A stretch of 62,182 bases of DNA from Candidatus Blastococcus massiliensis AP3 (GTDB lineage Bacteria > Actinomycetota > Actinomycetes > Mycobacteriales > Geodermatophilaceae). Each line of letters begins with the position of its first letter. The stretch's first letter is position 1. The translations under genes were made by a program, and so were the position numbers. Shown here piece by piece: positions 34,572 through 44,159 of the stretch. The stretch spans positions 433,075 through 495,256 of the forward strand of contig NZ_HG931173.1 of NCBI RefSeq assembly GCF_000582785.1, given 5' to 3'. Under the pieces are notes generated by a model that had not been told where the DNA came from, did not search any database, and saw only the letters and a list, made by a program, of their open reading frames with translations.

Positions 34572-35576
34572 ATGGACGTCACCGGGCTCACCTGGGCAGT
34601 GACCGTCGGGGCGGTGGTGGCACTCCTGGCCGTCGACCTGGCCGTCGCGGCGGCCAGACCGCACCGCGTCGGCTTCCGGGAGGCCACCGCGTGGTCGGTG
34701 TTCTACGTGCTGCTGGCTCTCGGGTTCGGCGCCTGGCTGGCCGCGTCGTACGGCGGTGACTTCGGCGCCCAGTACTTCGCCGGCTACGTCGTCGAGAAGA
34801 GCCTGTCGGTGGACAACCTGTTCGTCTTCGTGATCATCATGACCACGTTCGCCGTCCCCGACGAGCACCAACACAAGGTGCTCACCTTCGGCATCATGCT
34901 GGCGCTAATCATGCGCGCGGCCTTCATCGCCGTGGGTGCGACGCTGATCTCGTTGTTCTCCTTCATGTTCCTCCTCTTCGGCGCGCTGCTGATCTGGACG
35001 GCGGTGCAGCTGTACCGGCACCGCGATGAGGACCCGGACATCGAGAGCAACGTGCTGGTCCGGACCGCCCGGCGGGTGCTGCCCGTGACGCCGGACTACG
35101 TCGGCGGCCAGCTGCTGGCCCGAGTCGCGGGTCGCCGGATGGTCACCCCGCTGTTCATCGTGCTGATCGCCATCGGCAGCGTGGACCTGCTTTTCGCACT
35201 GGATTCGATACCGGCGGTCTTCGGGGTGACGCGGGAGAGCTACATCGTCTTCACCGCCAACGCCTTTGCCCTGCTCGGCCTGCGGGCGCTGTTCTTCCTG
35301 GTCAGGGGGCTGCTCGACCGGCTGGTCTACCTCTCCGCCGGGCTGGCGTTCATCCTCGCCTTCATCGGCGTCAAGCTGATCCTGCACTGGGCGCACGTCG
35401 ACATCGACGAACGGGTGCCGGAGATCCCCACCCCCGTGAGCCTCATGGTCATCGGCGTCACGCTCGCCCTGGTCACGGTCGCCAGCCTGGCCAAGACCCG
35501 CCGCGATCCGGAGGCCAAGGCACACGCCGGTGCACTGCGGGCAACCCGCCCCCGCGAGGACCAGCACCGCTCGTAG
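34572..35576 (+). CDS. TerC family integral membrane protein
   Basis: A 334-residue membrane protein with eight or nine hydrophobic segments and both TerC signatures, VEKSLSVDNLFVFVIIM (~residue 75) and ALDSIPAVFGVT (~210), with the acidic residues expected to bind metal. TerC proteins are tied to tellurite resistance and, in Bacillus and Escherichia (Alx, YkoY, YceF), to manganese export, often under yybP-ykoY riboswitches. It is downstream of baeRF module B on the same strand. I see no riboswitch in the 264-bp gap itself, so it may depend on the module B leader. ATG 34572 has GAGGAGAGG 15-20 nt upstream. Confidence 0.9.
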   Translation: MDVTGLTWAVTVGAVVALLAVDLAVAAARPHRVGFREATAWSVFYVLLALGFGAWLAASYGGDFGAQYFAGYVVEKSLSVDNLFVFVIIMTTFAVPDEHQHKVLTFGIMLALIMRAAFIAVGATLISLFSFMFLLFGALLIWTAVQLYRHRDEDPDIESNVLVRTARRVLPVTPDYVGGQLLARVAGRRMVTPLFIVLIAIGSVDLLFALDSIPAVFGVTRESYIVFTANAFALLGLRALFFLVRGLLDRLVYLSAGLAFILAFIGVKLILHWAHVDIDERVPEIPTPVSLMVIGVTLALVTVASLAKTRRDPEAKAHAGALRATRPREDQHRS

Positions 35577-36173
35577 GCCGCGGTCGACCTTCCTCGACCG
35601 CGGTCCCACAAGCTGGTGAGGGGCAACAGGGCGCGGGCCCCGAACAAAACCGACACCACCTCGGCAAGCGTGGCGAACGGGTCGGAAAACCTCGAGAGCG
35701 CGGTAAGAGTCGGACTCATCCGGTGGACGGCCCGACCGCCCGGTCGGGCGCAACCGGCGACACCTGCCGCTGGAAGCCCTTGCTCGACCGGGGGCGGGGC
35801 TCGTAGAGGCTCCCGTTGGGGAAAGCGAACCCTCGAACGGCGCGGGCCGACCGACTGAGCAGCGAAGACAGTCGTCCGGTCGACGACGCCACTGACCTCA
35901 CTCGCGCCATGACTCCTCGCCATCTGGGCCTCAGCGGCGGGCACACCGGCGATCACCGCTGAGCGGGGTGCCCGGGTGTTCAGCCCTCCGTGTTGCCTCA
36001 CACCATCCGGACCTGGTTTTACGAACTGGCTTTCGCTATTCTTGGGCCCGAGCCGGAGAGTAACCTCCGCTGGCGATCCCGTGAGCCCGGCACCTTCCCG
36101 GCATCGCCGCCAGCAAGGGTGGGCGAGCCCGCCTCCGTCAGACAGTGCTGCACAGCGACGCGAGGAGTGGAAC
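35577..36173. other. Intergenic region between terC and the acyltransferase
   Basis: About 600 bp with no convincing gene. A frame with VGPRRSRVRFPQREPL on the minus strand resembles read-through of tRNA-like sequence, but I could not fold a tRNA there. Confidence 0.35.
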
Positions 36174-37532
36174 ATGGCGGACGACGTGACGCGCCCCTCG
36201 CTGCGGGCACTCGTGGCGCAGACACCGGAGAGCCGGGACCGGGTGGTCGACCTGCTGCGGGCGGCGGCGATCCTCACCGTGGTCGTCGGGCACTGGCTGG
36301 CCGTGGTCATCGTCATCCGCGACGGGCAGCTGAGCGGAACTAACGCTCTGGGGCTGTGGCCACCGGCGGAGTGGTTGTCGTGGCTCCTGCAGGTCATGCC
36401 GCTCTTCTTCCTCGTCGGCGGGTACGCCGGCATGGCGTCCTGGCAGTCGGCCCGCGCCCGCGACAGGCCGCCACTGGGCTGGCTGGAGGACCGGCTGCGC
36501 CGGCTGTTGCGGCCGACGACGGTCTTCCTGGCCGCCGTGCTCACCGGTATCGTCGTCGGCCAGCTGGTCGCCGATCCGGACCTGGTCGCCACGGCTGCCT
36601 GGTTGGTGGCCATCTCGCTGTGGTTCCTGGCCGTCTACGTCGCTGTCGTCGCCACCACCCCGCTGCTCGTCACCGCGCACGAGCGCTGGGGGCTACGGGT
36701 GCCACTGGCGCTGGCGCTGGCAGTGGCGGTCTCGGACGGGATCCGGGTGGCCTCCGGAATTGCGCTGGCAGGGGCACTGAACTTTCTGCTCGTGTGGCTG
36801 TGCCTCTATGCGCTGGGCGTGGCGTGGCGATCCGGCACACTGCTGACCTGGCGCTCCATGCCGGCCGCAATGTTCCTCGTGGGTGGACTGCTGGCTGTCG
36901 GATTGGTAGCGCTCGGTCCCTACCCGGTCTCCATGCTGGGCGTGCCGGGTGAGGCGTTCCAGAACACGGCGCCGCCCACGCTGGCGCTGCTGGCCTACGG
37001 CGTCGCTCAGGCCGGACTGGTCCTGCTGATCCGTGGCCCGCTGGCCCGGCTCGCCAAGCTGCCGCTGGTGTGGACGGCGACGGCCGCGGTCAACGCGACC
37101 GTGCTGACCGTCTACCTGTGGCACATGGTGCCGGTGCTGGTCGCAGCGCCGACCCTGTACCTGACCGGCATTCTTCCCAGACCCGAGCCGCTGACCGTCG
37201 ATTGGTTCGCCCTGCGCCCCGTGTGGGTGCTCGCGTGCGCGGCCGTCCTGGCGATCCTGGTCGCCGCCCTTGGACGCATCGAGCGACCGAACGGCCGGCG
37301 TCGCCCCCCTGCGGCGGCGGTCACCCCGCTTCGTGCCGGCGCCGCAGCGCTGGGCACTGGGTCGATCTGCGCCGGCCTGGCCCTGCTGACCGCAGCCGGT
37401 GTCGACCACGTCACCCGGCCGGCCACCGTCGCCGCGACCGTGGTGCTGTATGTAGCGGGCCTGGCAATCGTCCGGGCTGCGGTGCGCACGGGACGAAATG
37501 CGAAGGTTGTTTCACGAGAACCTATGCAGTAG
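36174..37532 (+). CDS. Acyltransferase 3 family membrane protein
   Basis: A 452-residue polytopic membrane protein. The N-terminus has the family block RDRVVDLLRAAAILTVVVGH, including the conserved Arg and the catalytic-type His, then MPLFFLVGGYAGM. About ten hydrophobic segments follow. Acyltransferase 3 proteins O-acylate sugars or other envelope compounds. ATG 36174 has GAGGAG 7 nt upstream; the open frame further upstream is non-coding. Confidence 0.82.
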   Translation: MADDVTRPSLRALVAQTPESRDRVVDLLRAAAILTVVVGHWLAVVIVIRDGQLSGTNALGLWPPAEWLSWLLQVMPLFFLVGGYAGMASWQSARARDRPPLGWLEDRLRRLLRPTTVFLAAVLTGIVVGQLVADPDLVATAAWLVAISLWFLAVYVAVVATTPLLVTAHERWGLRVPLALALAVAVSDGIRVASGIALAGALNFLLVWLCLYALGVAWRSGTLLTWRSMPAAMFLVGGLLAVGLVALGPYPVSMLGVPGEAFQNTAPPTLALLAYGVAQAGLVLLIRGPLARLAKLPLVWTATAAVNATVLTVYLWHMVPVLVAAPTLYLTGILPRPEPLTVDWFALRPVWVLACAAVLAILVAALGRIERPNGRRRPPAAAVTPLRAGAAALGTGSICAGLALLTAAGVDHVTRPATVAATVVLYVAGLAIVRAAVRTGRNAKVVSREPMQ

Positions 37533-37542
37533 CGTCGTAACG

Positions 37543-37572
37543 CGGCGCCGGGGCATCCGGCGACCGGCGCCG
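37543..37572 (+). terminator. Perfect 9-bp GC hairpin
   Basis: CGGCGCCGG and CCGGCGCCG flank a 12-nt loop, 11 bp after the acyltransferase stop. Either the terminator of that gene or part of the leader of the following unit. Confidence 0.45.
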
Positions 37573-37587
37573 AGAGGGGGTGCCTCC

Positions 37588-37845
37588 GTGTCCGATCTGG
37601 TCCCGTGGCTGGGCCTAATTGTGTGGTGCGTCGCCATCGGGCTGCGCCTGCACCCGAGGACCCGGTCGTGGGCGCCGCGCGGCATTGCAGGAAGAAGCGC
37701 TCTCCGGCAGGCAGGAATCGTTTCTCAGCCCCCGGCACGGCCGGCTTCCGGCTCCGCCGCCGACTACGCCCTCCAGGCCGCAGTCCCTAGCCCCCGTGAG
37801 TCCGTCCGCCCCCGTACCAGCCCGTTCCGAGAGGTGTCTCGATGA
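37588..37845 (+). CDS. Possible small membrane protein coupled to the P-type ATPase
   Basis: An 85-residue frame from GTG 37588 starts with one membrane segment (VSDLVPWLGLIVWCVAIGLR) and ends in a polar tail. Its TGA overlaps the ATPase ATG by 4 bp, the same coupling used by most true gene pairs here. A GGGGG purine run lies 7 nt before the start. No family recognised; it may be a leader peptide or a small regulatory subunit. Confidence 0.4.
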   Translation: MSDLVPWLGLIVWCVAIGLRLHPRTRSWAPRGIAGRSALRQAGIVSQPPARPASGSAADYALQAAVPSPRESVRPRTSPFREVSR

Positions 37846-40592
37846 CGCAGTCGCCCCCGTCCGTTCCGACGGTCGGCCTGGATGACCTCCAACTACAGGA
37901 TCCGTACCTGCGTCCAGCGACAACGGTGGCCGAGGCGCTGGCGGTGGAGCCGGCACGCGGGTTGAGCGAGGAGGAGGTAGCCCGTCGCCGGGAGGTCTTC
38001 GGAGAGAACCGCCTGGCCGAGCGACCGCGGCGGCCGGCCTGGCTCCGGTTCCTCGACCAGTTCCGCAGCCTGCTGATCCTCATCCTGCTGGGCGCCGCCC
38101 TGCTGGCAGGTCTGGTTGGCGACCTGAAGGACACCATCGTCATCCTCGTGGTGCTGCTAATCAACGCCACTATCGGCTTCGTCCAGGAAAACAAGGCCGA
38201 GCGCAGCCTGGAAGCACTGCGGGACATGCTCGTGCCCACGGCACGCGTCCGCCGGGGCGGCGAGGCACGGGTCGTGGACGCCGGGGAGTTGGTGCCCGGC
38301 GACCTGGTGCTGCTCGAGGCCGGTGACCGCGTGCCGGCCGACGGCCGTTTCCTGGTGGCCCAGTCGGTGGAGGTCGACGAGTCGGCGCTGACCGGCGAGT
38401 CCCAGCCGGTGGCCAAGGACACCGCCCCGGTCGGCGCCGCGCCGGGTGAGAAGGTGCCGCTGGCCGACCGCACCGGCATGGGCTACATGAACACCACCCT
38501 CACCCGCGGCCGGGCCGAGCTCGTGGTGACCGCGACCGGCATGCAGACCGAGGTCGGCGCCATCGCCGAGCTGCTGAAGAGCGGAGAGGACCCCAAGAGC
38601 CCCCTGCAGGTCCAACTGGACTCGGTGGGCAAGCGCATCGCCGCGATCGGCGGTATCGCCATCGCCATCTACGCGACGATCGCCCTGATCCGGGGCGAGT
38701 CGCTCGGGGAACTGGCGCTCTCCGCAGTCGCCTTGGCCGTCGCGACGGTGCCCGAGGGCCTGCCGGCCGTTCTCGCCCTCACCTTGGCCCTCGGTGTGGC
38801 CCGGATGGCCCGCCGCGGTGCCATCGTCAAGCGGCTGGCCTCGGTCGAGACGCTCGGCTCGGCGACGGTCATCTGCAGCGACAAGACCGGCACCCTCACC
38901 CTGAACCAGATGACCGCGCGGGCGCTGGTCTTCGCCGGCCGTCGGCTCCGCGTCGAAGGGGAGGGCTATTCACCGCAGGGCGCCATCATCGACGAGTCGA
39001 CCGGCGCGCCGGCCGGGGACCTCGACGGCCTCCTCAAGCCCCTCGTCCTGTGCAGCGACGCCACACTCGCCGCCCCGGCCGCGGGCGGCCGGGCGGGCAT
39101 CGTCGGGGACCCCACCGAGGGAGCGCTGGTGGTCGCGGCCGCCAAGACCGGCATCTCCGCGCCGTCCCTGCGGGCCGCGGTGCCGCGCATCGCCGAGCTG
39201 CCCTTCGACAGCGCACGCAAGTTCATGGCCACCGTGCATGACGACGGCGGCCGGGCGCGCGTCTACGTCAAGGGAGCCCCGGACGTGCTTCTCGCCCGCA
39301 GCGCCGCGGTGCTCACCGAGGAAGGCGTCCGCGAGCTCGACGCCGCCGAGCGGGAGCGGCTCGCTGGCGAGGTCACCGCGCTGGCCTCCCGTGGCCTGCG
39401 GGTGCTGGCTGCCGCGACCACCCTCCTGGATGACCTGCCCACGAGCGGGGACTCCGCCGCCGCGGAGGCACTCGCCGAGCGGCTCACCGGACTGACCCTG
39501 CTCGGGTTGGTGGGCATCGCCGATCCACCTCGCCCACAGGCCAAGGACGCCATCGCCCTGGCGCACCGGGCCGGCGTCTCGGTCAAGATGATCACCGGCG
39601 ACCACCGCGACACCGCGGCCGCCATCGCCCGGGAGCTCGGCATCCGCGGCGAGGTGGTCACCGGCGCCGAGCTGGACCTCATGACACCGGAGGAGCTGTC
39701 GGAGCGGGTGGAGCAGGTCGGCGTCTTCGCCCGCGTCGCACCCGAGCACAAGGTGGCCATCGTCTCGGCGCTCATCGCGCGGGGCCACGTCGCCGCCATG
39801 ACCGGCGACGGCGTCAACGACGCCGCGGCGCTGCGCTCGGCTCACATGGGCGTCGCTATGGGGATCACCGGCACCGAGGTGACCAAGGAAGCCGGCGACA
39901 TGATTCTCACCGACGACGACTTCGCCACCATCGTCGCCTCGGTCCGCGAGGGCCGGTCGATCTACGACAACGTCGTCAAGTTCGTCCGCTTCCAGCTGTC
40001 CACCAACATCGGCGCCATCCTGTCCTTCCTCGGCGCGACCGTGGCCGGCCTGGCGGCGCCGCTCACCGCGATCCAGGTGCTCTGGGTCAACATCATCATG
40101 GACGGCCCCCCCGCCATGGCCCTCGGCGTCGACCCCGCCCGGCCCGGCCTCATGGACGACCCGCCCCGCAAGCCGGAGGAGCGCATCCTCAACCGCACCA
40201 GACTGCTCCGGATGTTCCGCGCCGGCGCCATCATGGCTACCGGCACCCTCGCGGTCCTCGCCCTAGCGGAGGACGCCTACGGTGCCGCGGTAGCGGCCAC
40301 GATGGCGTTCACGACCTTCGTGCTGTTCCAGTTCTTCAACGCGCTCAACGCCCGGGCCGAGCGGGAGACGGTGTTCACCCGCCATCTGTTCACCAACCGC
40401 TGGCTGTGGATCTCGTTCGGCGCGGTGGTCCTCCTGCAGGTCCTCGTGGTCCACGTACCGTGGCTGCAGGGGCTGTTCGACACCACGCCGTTGACGGGCT
40501 CGCAGTGGCTGGTCTGCACCATGGTGGCGGCATCCATTCTCGTGGTGGAAGAAGCCATCAAGCTGGCACGGCGGGTGACAACCCGACGCTAG
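37842..40592 (+). CDS. P-type cation ATPase, P2A (PMR1/SERCA-like)
   Basis: A 916-residue cation pump with a complete catalytic core: TGES (~residue 184), phosphorylation site DKTGTLTLNQM (~346), GDGVNDAAAL (~655), and ten predicted membrane segments. Ion-site residues fit one Ca2+/Mn2+ site: Glu in VPEGLPAVL of M4, Asn and Asp in WVNIIMDG of M6. The M5 Glu of a second Ca2+ site is not present (LSTNIGAILS). PMR1-type pumps with one site carry both Ca2+ and Mn2+. No ribosome site stronger than GAGAGG is seen. Given TerC, CDF and ZIP nearby, Mn2+ export is plausible but unproven. Confidence 0.9.
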   Translation: MTQSPPSVPTVGLDDLQLQDPYLRPATTVAEALAVEPARGLSEEEVARRREVFGENRLAERPRRPAWLRFLDQFRSLLILILLGAALLAGLVGDLKDTIVILVVLLINATIGFVQENKAERSLEALRDMLVPTARVRRGGEARVVDAGELVPGDLVLLEAGDRVPADGRFLVAQSVEVDESALTGESQPVAKDTAPVGAAPGEKVPLADRTGMGYMNTTLTRGRAELVVTATGMQTEVGAIAELLKSGEDPKSPLQVQLDSVGKRIAAIGGIAIAIYATIALIRGESLGELALSAVALAVATVPEGLPAVLALTLALGVARMARRGAIVKRLASVETLGSATVICSDKTGTLTLNQMTARALVFAGRRLRVEGEGYSPQGAIIDESTGAPAGDLDGLLKPLVLCSDATLAAPAAGGRAGIVGDPTEGALVVAAAKTGISAPSLRAAVPRIAELPFDSARKFMATVHDDGGRARVYVKGAPDVLLARSAAVLTEEGVRELDAAERERLAGEVTALASRGLRVLAAATTLLDDLPTSGDSAAAEALAERLTGLTLLGLVGIADPPRPQAKDAIALAHRAGVSVKMITGDHRDTAAAIARELGIRGEVVTGAELDLMTPEELSERVEQVGVFARVAPEHKVAIVSALIARGHVAAMTGDGVNDAAALRSAHMGVAMGITGTEVTKEAGDMILTDDDFATIVASVREGRSIYDNVVKFVRFQLSTNIGAILSFLGATVAGLAAPLTAIQVLWVNIIMDGPPAMALGVDPARPGLMDDPPRKPEERILNRTRLLRMFRAGAIMATGTLAVLALAEDAYGAAVAATMAFTTFVLFQFFNALNARAERETVFTRHLFTNRWLWISFGAVVLLQVLVVHVPWLQGLFDTTPLTGSQWLVCTMVAASILVVEEAIKLARRVTTRR

Positions 40593-41262
40593 GCTTACCC
40601 GTCTCAGCAAGCGCGCGCGACCGAGGAGCGAGCCGATGCCCAGCGATCAGCAGCGTAAGCAGATGCTGCGTTGGTGTCGGCGAGCCGGGTCCGCGCAGCA
40701 GCTGTGCCGCAACAGCAGAACGTGCTGGCCTACGCCGGGGGGACAGCGCTGCCGCTGTCGGTCCGGTGGGCCGGGCTCAGGGCGGCCGTAGGCAAGTGGC
40801 GCGCACGGTCGGTCGCCGATCCTCGCGACAGCTCGCCGACGGCGCCCAGCCGGGGCGACCGCCATCGCAGAGTTCGGTCCGGCTACGCCCTGGATCACCG
40901 ACCCGGTGCCTTGTCCGGCCGACCGAAGGCGCCGGTAGCCCTGCGCCGCGTACACCGGCTGTTCGCCGCGATTGCCGCCACCGCGACCGAGCCCATGGCA
41001 GCGCGACCGCCCTGAGCCGGAGTAGGCGTGGCGGTCCTCGGCCCGGGGGCCCGGCCAGCCGCCGACACGGAGTGGACCGAAGCGACGTGGGTCGACGCCA
41101 CCGCGACCGCGCGTCCGGCAGGGCCATCCAGGTCGCACATCTTCCCGCGCTCGAGGTGGAGCGTGACTCACTGGTCCGCGTCATGGCACCCGAGATCGTC
41201 CGGGCCGAGCCCCGCCGCATCACCGTTTCACCAGCCACGCCACCGCCCTTGGAGGGCCACCG
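40593..41262. other. Gap with a possible broken small gene
   Basis: No confident gene. An ATG at 40636 with GAGGAGCGAG upstream opens a 50-codon frame of odd composition. Near 41028-41266 two frames (ADTEWTEATWVDATATARPA, then AIQVAHLPALEVERDSLVRV ending PPPLEGHR) could be one gene with a shift near 41120; the second overlaps the next gene's ATG by 4 bp. Confidence 0.3.
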
Positions 41263-42684
41263 ATGACGCTTCCCTCACCGCCGACCCGCGGCTCCTGCGG
41301 CTCTCGGGCTGAGGCAGTTCAGGGCAGGGTGTCGGATGCGCTCACCGAAGACGCCCTCCGGGCGTCCTATGCGCGGCTCGGGCGGACCGTCGATGATCTG
41401 CCGACGCCGTTCTACATAGCGCACCGTGGCGGCTCGCTGATGGTGCCGGAAGGAACCATGGAAGGGTACCGGGTGGCCGCCGCCATGAAGGCGCAGGCCC
41501 TGGAAGCCGATGTGCAGCTTCTGACCGACGGCACCGTCGGGGTCATGCACGACGCCACTGTGGATCGGACGACGACGTCCACTGGCAACGTCGCCGATCA
41601 CAGCGCCGTCTCCTTCGGCCAGCTGAACATCGACGCGTCCACCTACCTCGGTGGCGGCTGGCCAGACAACCTCCGACCGGCGATGGTCGACGCCTGGCTG
41701 CGCGAGTTCGGCAACCACATCGTGCTCATTCCCGAAGCCAAAAGCGCCGGCTCGGTCGGGCCGCTGTGTGACCTGCTCGACGCGCACCGGATCCATCCCG
41801 ACCGCGTGATTGTGCAGTCGTTCTCGGCCGCGGACTGCGCAGTCGCTGCGGCGCGGGGCTACCTGGCGTGCTTCATCGGGTCGACGAGCGTCGCGACAGC
41901 AACAGCGATCGGCGCTGCGTGGATCGCCCCCCATCACACGCAGATCACCGCCGGCTTCGTCACCGAGGCGCACGCGGCTGGCCTGAAGGTGGCCGCCTGG
42001 ACAGTGAACCGCCGCTACAGGCGCGACCCGCTCGTGGCGGCCGGGGTCGACGCCATCTTCTCCGACGACCCTGCGTACCTGCAGGACGACACCCTGCTGC
42101 GCACCACCGACCCCTTCAGGTCGCAGGCCTGGTATCCCGGACTGCAAGCCAATGGCCCGTCCGGCTGCGATCGGGGCAAGTTCTACCCGGACGGGTCGTG
42201 GGGCTGGGACCCGGCCGGCGCCAGCGTCAACTTCGCCCTGCACGGCTACCTGCGACCGCCGGATCCGTCAAGCTTCACCATGGACCTCGACCTGCGGATC
42301 GACGGTGGCAGCGGCGGGGACCCCACCCGGTGGGCCTCCGTGCTCCTCACCACCGCGGACTACCCGTACGCTGACGCGCCGCACGAAAGCATCGACGGCT
42401 ACCACCTGGTGATCCGGCAGCAGGGGCAGCTGGAGATCCACCGGGTGCCACCGGGCACTAGCGCTTCGCTGATCGGCACCTTTCACTCGGGAAGCGGAAC
42501 AGACCTCGTCCTCGGCGCGTACACGCCGTACCGCATCACCGTCACCCCGAGACAGATCACGCTCGCCCGCCGGGACCTGACCGCCGAGACGGTGACCGCG
42601 ACCGACAACGCCGCCCGGGGCTCGTTCATCACGCTGGGACGCAACCAGGCGGGCGTCCGCTTCAGGGAGATCACGCTGTCATGA
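41263..42684 (+). CDS. Glycerophosphodiester phosphodiesterase with C-terminal beta-sandwich domain
   Basis: A 473-residue enzyme. Residues ~45-290 are a GDPD TIM barrel: the catalytic His-Arg in IAHRGGSLMVPEGTMEGY, the metal ligands in LEADVQL and the second His in VMHDATVDRTT. It would split glycerophosphodiesters to glycerol-3-phosphate and an alcohol. The last ~170 residues (GYLRPPDPSSFTMDLDLRID to the end) look like a concanavalin/laminin-G-type beta sandwich that may bind a polymer such as a teichoic or lipid substrate. No signal peptide is visible, although binding domains of this kind are usually extracellular. RBS: TTGGAGGGC before ATG. Confidence 0.85.
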   Translation: MTLPSPPTRGSCGSRAEAVQGRVSDALTEDALRASYARLGRTVDDLPTPFYIAHRGGSLMVPEGTMEGYRVAAAMKAQALEADVQLLTDGTVGVMHDATVDRTTTSTGNVADHSAVSFGQLNIDASTYLGGGWPDNLRPAMVDAWLREFGNHIVLIPEAKSAGSVGPLCDLLDAHRIHPDRVIVQSFSAADCAVAAARGYLACFIGSTSVATATAIGAAWIAPHHTQITAGFVTEAHAAGLKVAAWTVNRRYRRDPLVAAGVDAIFSDDPAYLQDDTLLRTTDPFRSQAWYPGLQANGPSGCDRGKFYPDGSWGWDPAGASVNFALHGYLRPPDPSSFTMDLDLRIDGGSGGDPTRWASVLLTTADYPYADAPHESIDGYHLVIRQQGQLEIHRVPPGTSASLIGTFHSGSGTDLVLGAYTPYRITVTPRQITLARRDLTAETVTATDNAARGSFITLGRNQAGVRFREITLS

Positions 42685-42881
42685 CCGAGCACATCGACCC
42701 CACCAGCCCCTACGGGCAACCCGGCCACGGCCCCGCCGATCCACCCGGCTACTTGATCGAGCGCGGCCGCGACGGATGGCATTGGACCCGCCGCGCCGAT
42801 GACCACACCGAGTCCGGCTACGACAGCCACACCGAAGCGGTGGAGGCTGCCGAGGCCAACCGTCAGGCGAGTGAGTCGTAG
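42681..42881 (+). CDS. Small hypothetical protein coupled to GDPD
   Basis: A 66-residue polar protein (YLIERGRDGWHWTRRADDHT, HTEAVEAAEANR) whose ATG overlaps the GDPD stop by 4 bp. No membrane segment or catalytic motif. The overlap supports real translation; function unknown. Confidence 0.6.
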   Translation: MTEHIDPTSPYGQPGHGPADPPGYLIERGRDGWHWTRRADDHTESGYDSHTEAVEAAEANRQASES

Positions 42882-43990
42882 CGACCACGAGCGCAGTTGC
42901 GACATGCCCGCACGCCACTGTCGGAGTGGGCGGTCCAGGTCGGCCAGTTGCACGGTCCGGCGCTGCGACGGGAACGCCCACGCAACGCGGGCCACGAGCG
43001 GCGACCTGGCGGCAGCTGCGCCCTCCCGAGCCGGTCGTCGAGGCGGTGCGTCCGGTGCTCGCCGCCGTCGGCGCAGCGGCACCGGATGTCGGCCGTCACC
43101 TGGCCCACACCCGGGGTCCCCGGCCCCGATGTGCCGGTACAGGGTCGCATGCGGTACGCCGATCAGCCCGTCGCGCTGCCGCTGACCGAGAGCTTCGCCG
43201 TCACCGATCAACTCGCCATTGGCGGGGCATCGGTGGAGGGCGGCGTAGTGCGGGTCGTCAGCGAGGACCGGGCGCGCAGCCCGGTCGCACCGATGCCCTC
43301 GACGTCCACCACTCACGTGTCGGCCGACGACCTGGCCGGCATGTCGGCGGGGGACCACCGCCGCGCGTTCACCGCGTTCGTCGCCGGCCTGCTCAGCGAC
43401 TTCGACTGCCATCTAGCCCGCGGGCACGTCGACTTCTCCCCCGACACCGTCGGCTACCGCGGCGCGGCCTGTGGCTGTCCGACGTGGTGCTGGGCGCCAT
43501 GCTCGGGACCTGGAGGCCGTCGTCGGCTCCTACCTCGGCAACGACCCCGCAGAAGGCGGCGGCTGTCCACCACCGTGCTCAGCCAAGAAATGGGCCGGTC
43601 GCTTCCGGTGGTGAGCACGGGCCGCGCACGCAGGCCCGGAGCCCGAGGTCGACCCCAGAGACGTAGCCGCGCGCCGGAACGTAGCCAGGTCGGACGCCGG
43701 CGGCCGCTGCGTCCTCGAACGGCGGCGCATCCCTAACCGGCAGCCATGTGACTGCACCTGACAGCGGTGAGCTGACGTGCAGAGGTGTGCGGGCCGCTGG
43801 GACCGTCCCCTGGACGGCCACCTTGGCCGACACCAAAGTGCCACGCCGACCACCGCCTCACCATGCGGCGACCGACGGTCATCGCCTGACCGAACCCTCC
43901 TGGGACCCCGGACTCGGTCAACCGGCGCTCGAGCGGGCCGCAGGCCTACCCGCTTGATGTGCCGCCAATCAGGGGCGCACGCTGCCAGTC
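42882..43990. other. Remnant region: winged-helix and HTH fragments
   Basis: About 1.1 kb without an intact gene. On the plus strand (43330-43480) DHRRAFTAFVAGLLSDFDCH followed by LARGHVDFSPDTVGY resembles the C-terminal domain of ArsR-type regulators, with frame breaks after it. On the minus strand near 43130-43200 RDGLIGVPHATLYRHIGAG looks like the HTH of a resolvase or ArsR-like protein. These are decayed pieces of at least two genes, just upstream of the module C promoter. Confidence 0.4.
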
Positions 43991-44002
43991 ATCCGGCCCG
44001 GG

Positions 44003-44029
44003 CTTGCGGACGAATCATTTTCCTATAAT
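44003..44029 (+). promoter_or_regulatory. Promoter of module C
   Basis: A consensus TATAAT at 44024 with CTTGCG 15 nt upstream, followed by TTGGTTCGTACG. This is the strongest -10 of the four copies, with the shortest spacer. Confidence 0.6.
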
Positions 44030-44035
44030 TTGGTT

Positions 44036-44159
44036 CGTACGGGGGAGTACTCGCCGCACACTGCGGTGCTGCGTTCGCCAGTCCCGCCCCCCGCGGCCCG
44101 GACGCAGCCGGTCACTTTCGGACCGGAGAAGACCTCGCCGACACGCCGCGGAGCGCACA
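44036..44159 (+). promoter_or_regulatory. Conserved structured leader, copy C (yybP-ykoY Mn riboswitch-like)
   Basis: GGGGAGTACTC at 44042 and AGACCTCG at 44130, 88 nt apart. The first hairpin is CGCCGC/GCGGTG with a G-U pair where other copies have A-T or G-C. The second is CCGGTC/GACCGG. The closing pairing CGGGG/CCTCG also keeps a G-U pair. All changes preserve the structure seen in copies A, B and D. Confidence 0.6.

Noticed and set aside
35700-35850. tRNA-like sequence (translation GPRRSRVRFPQREP)
   Set aside because: No cloverleaf with acceptor and T-arm pairing could be formed.
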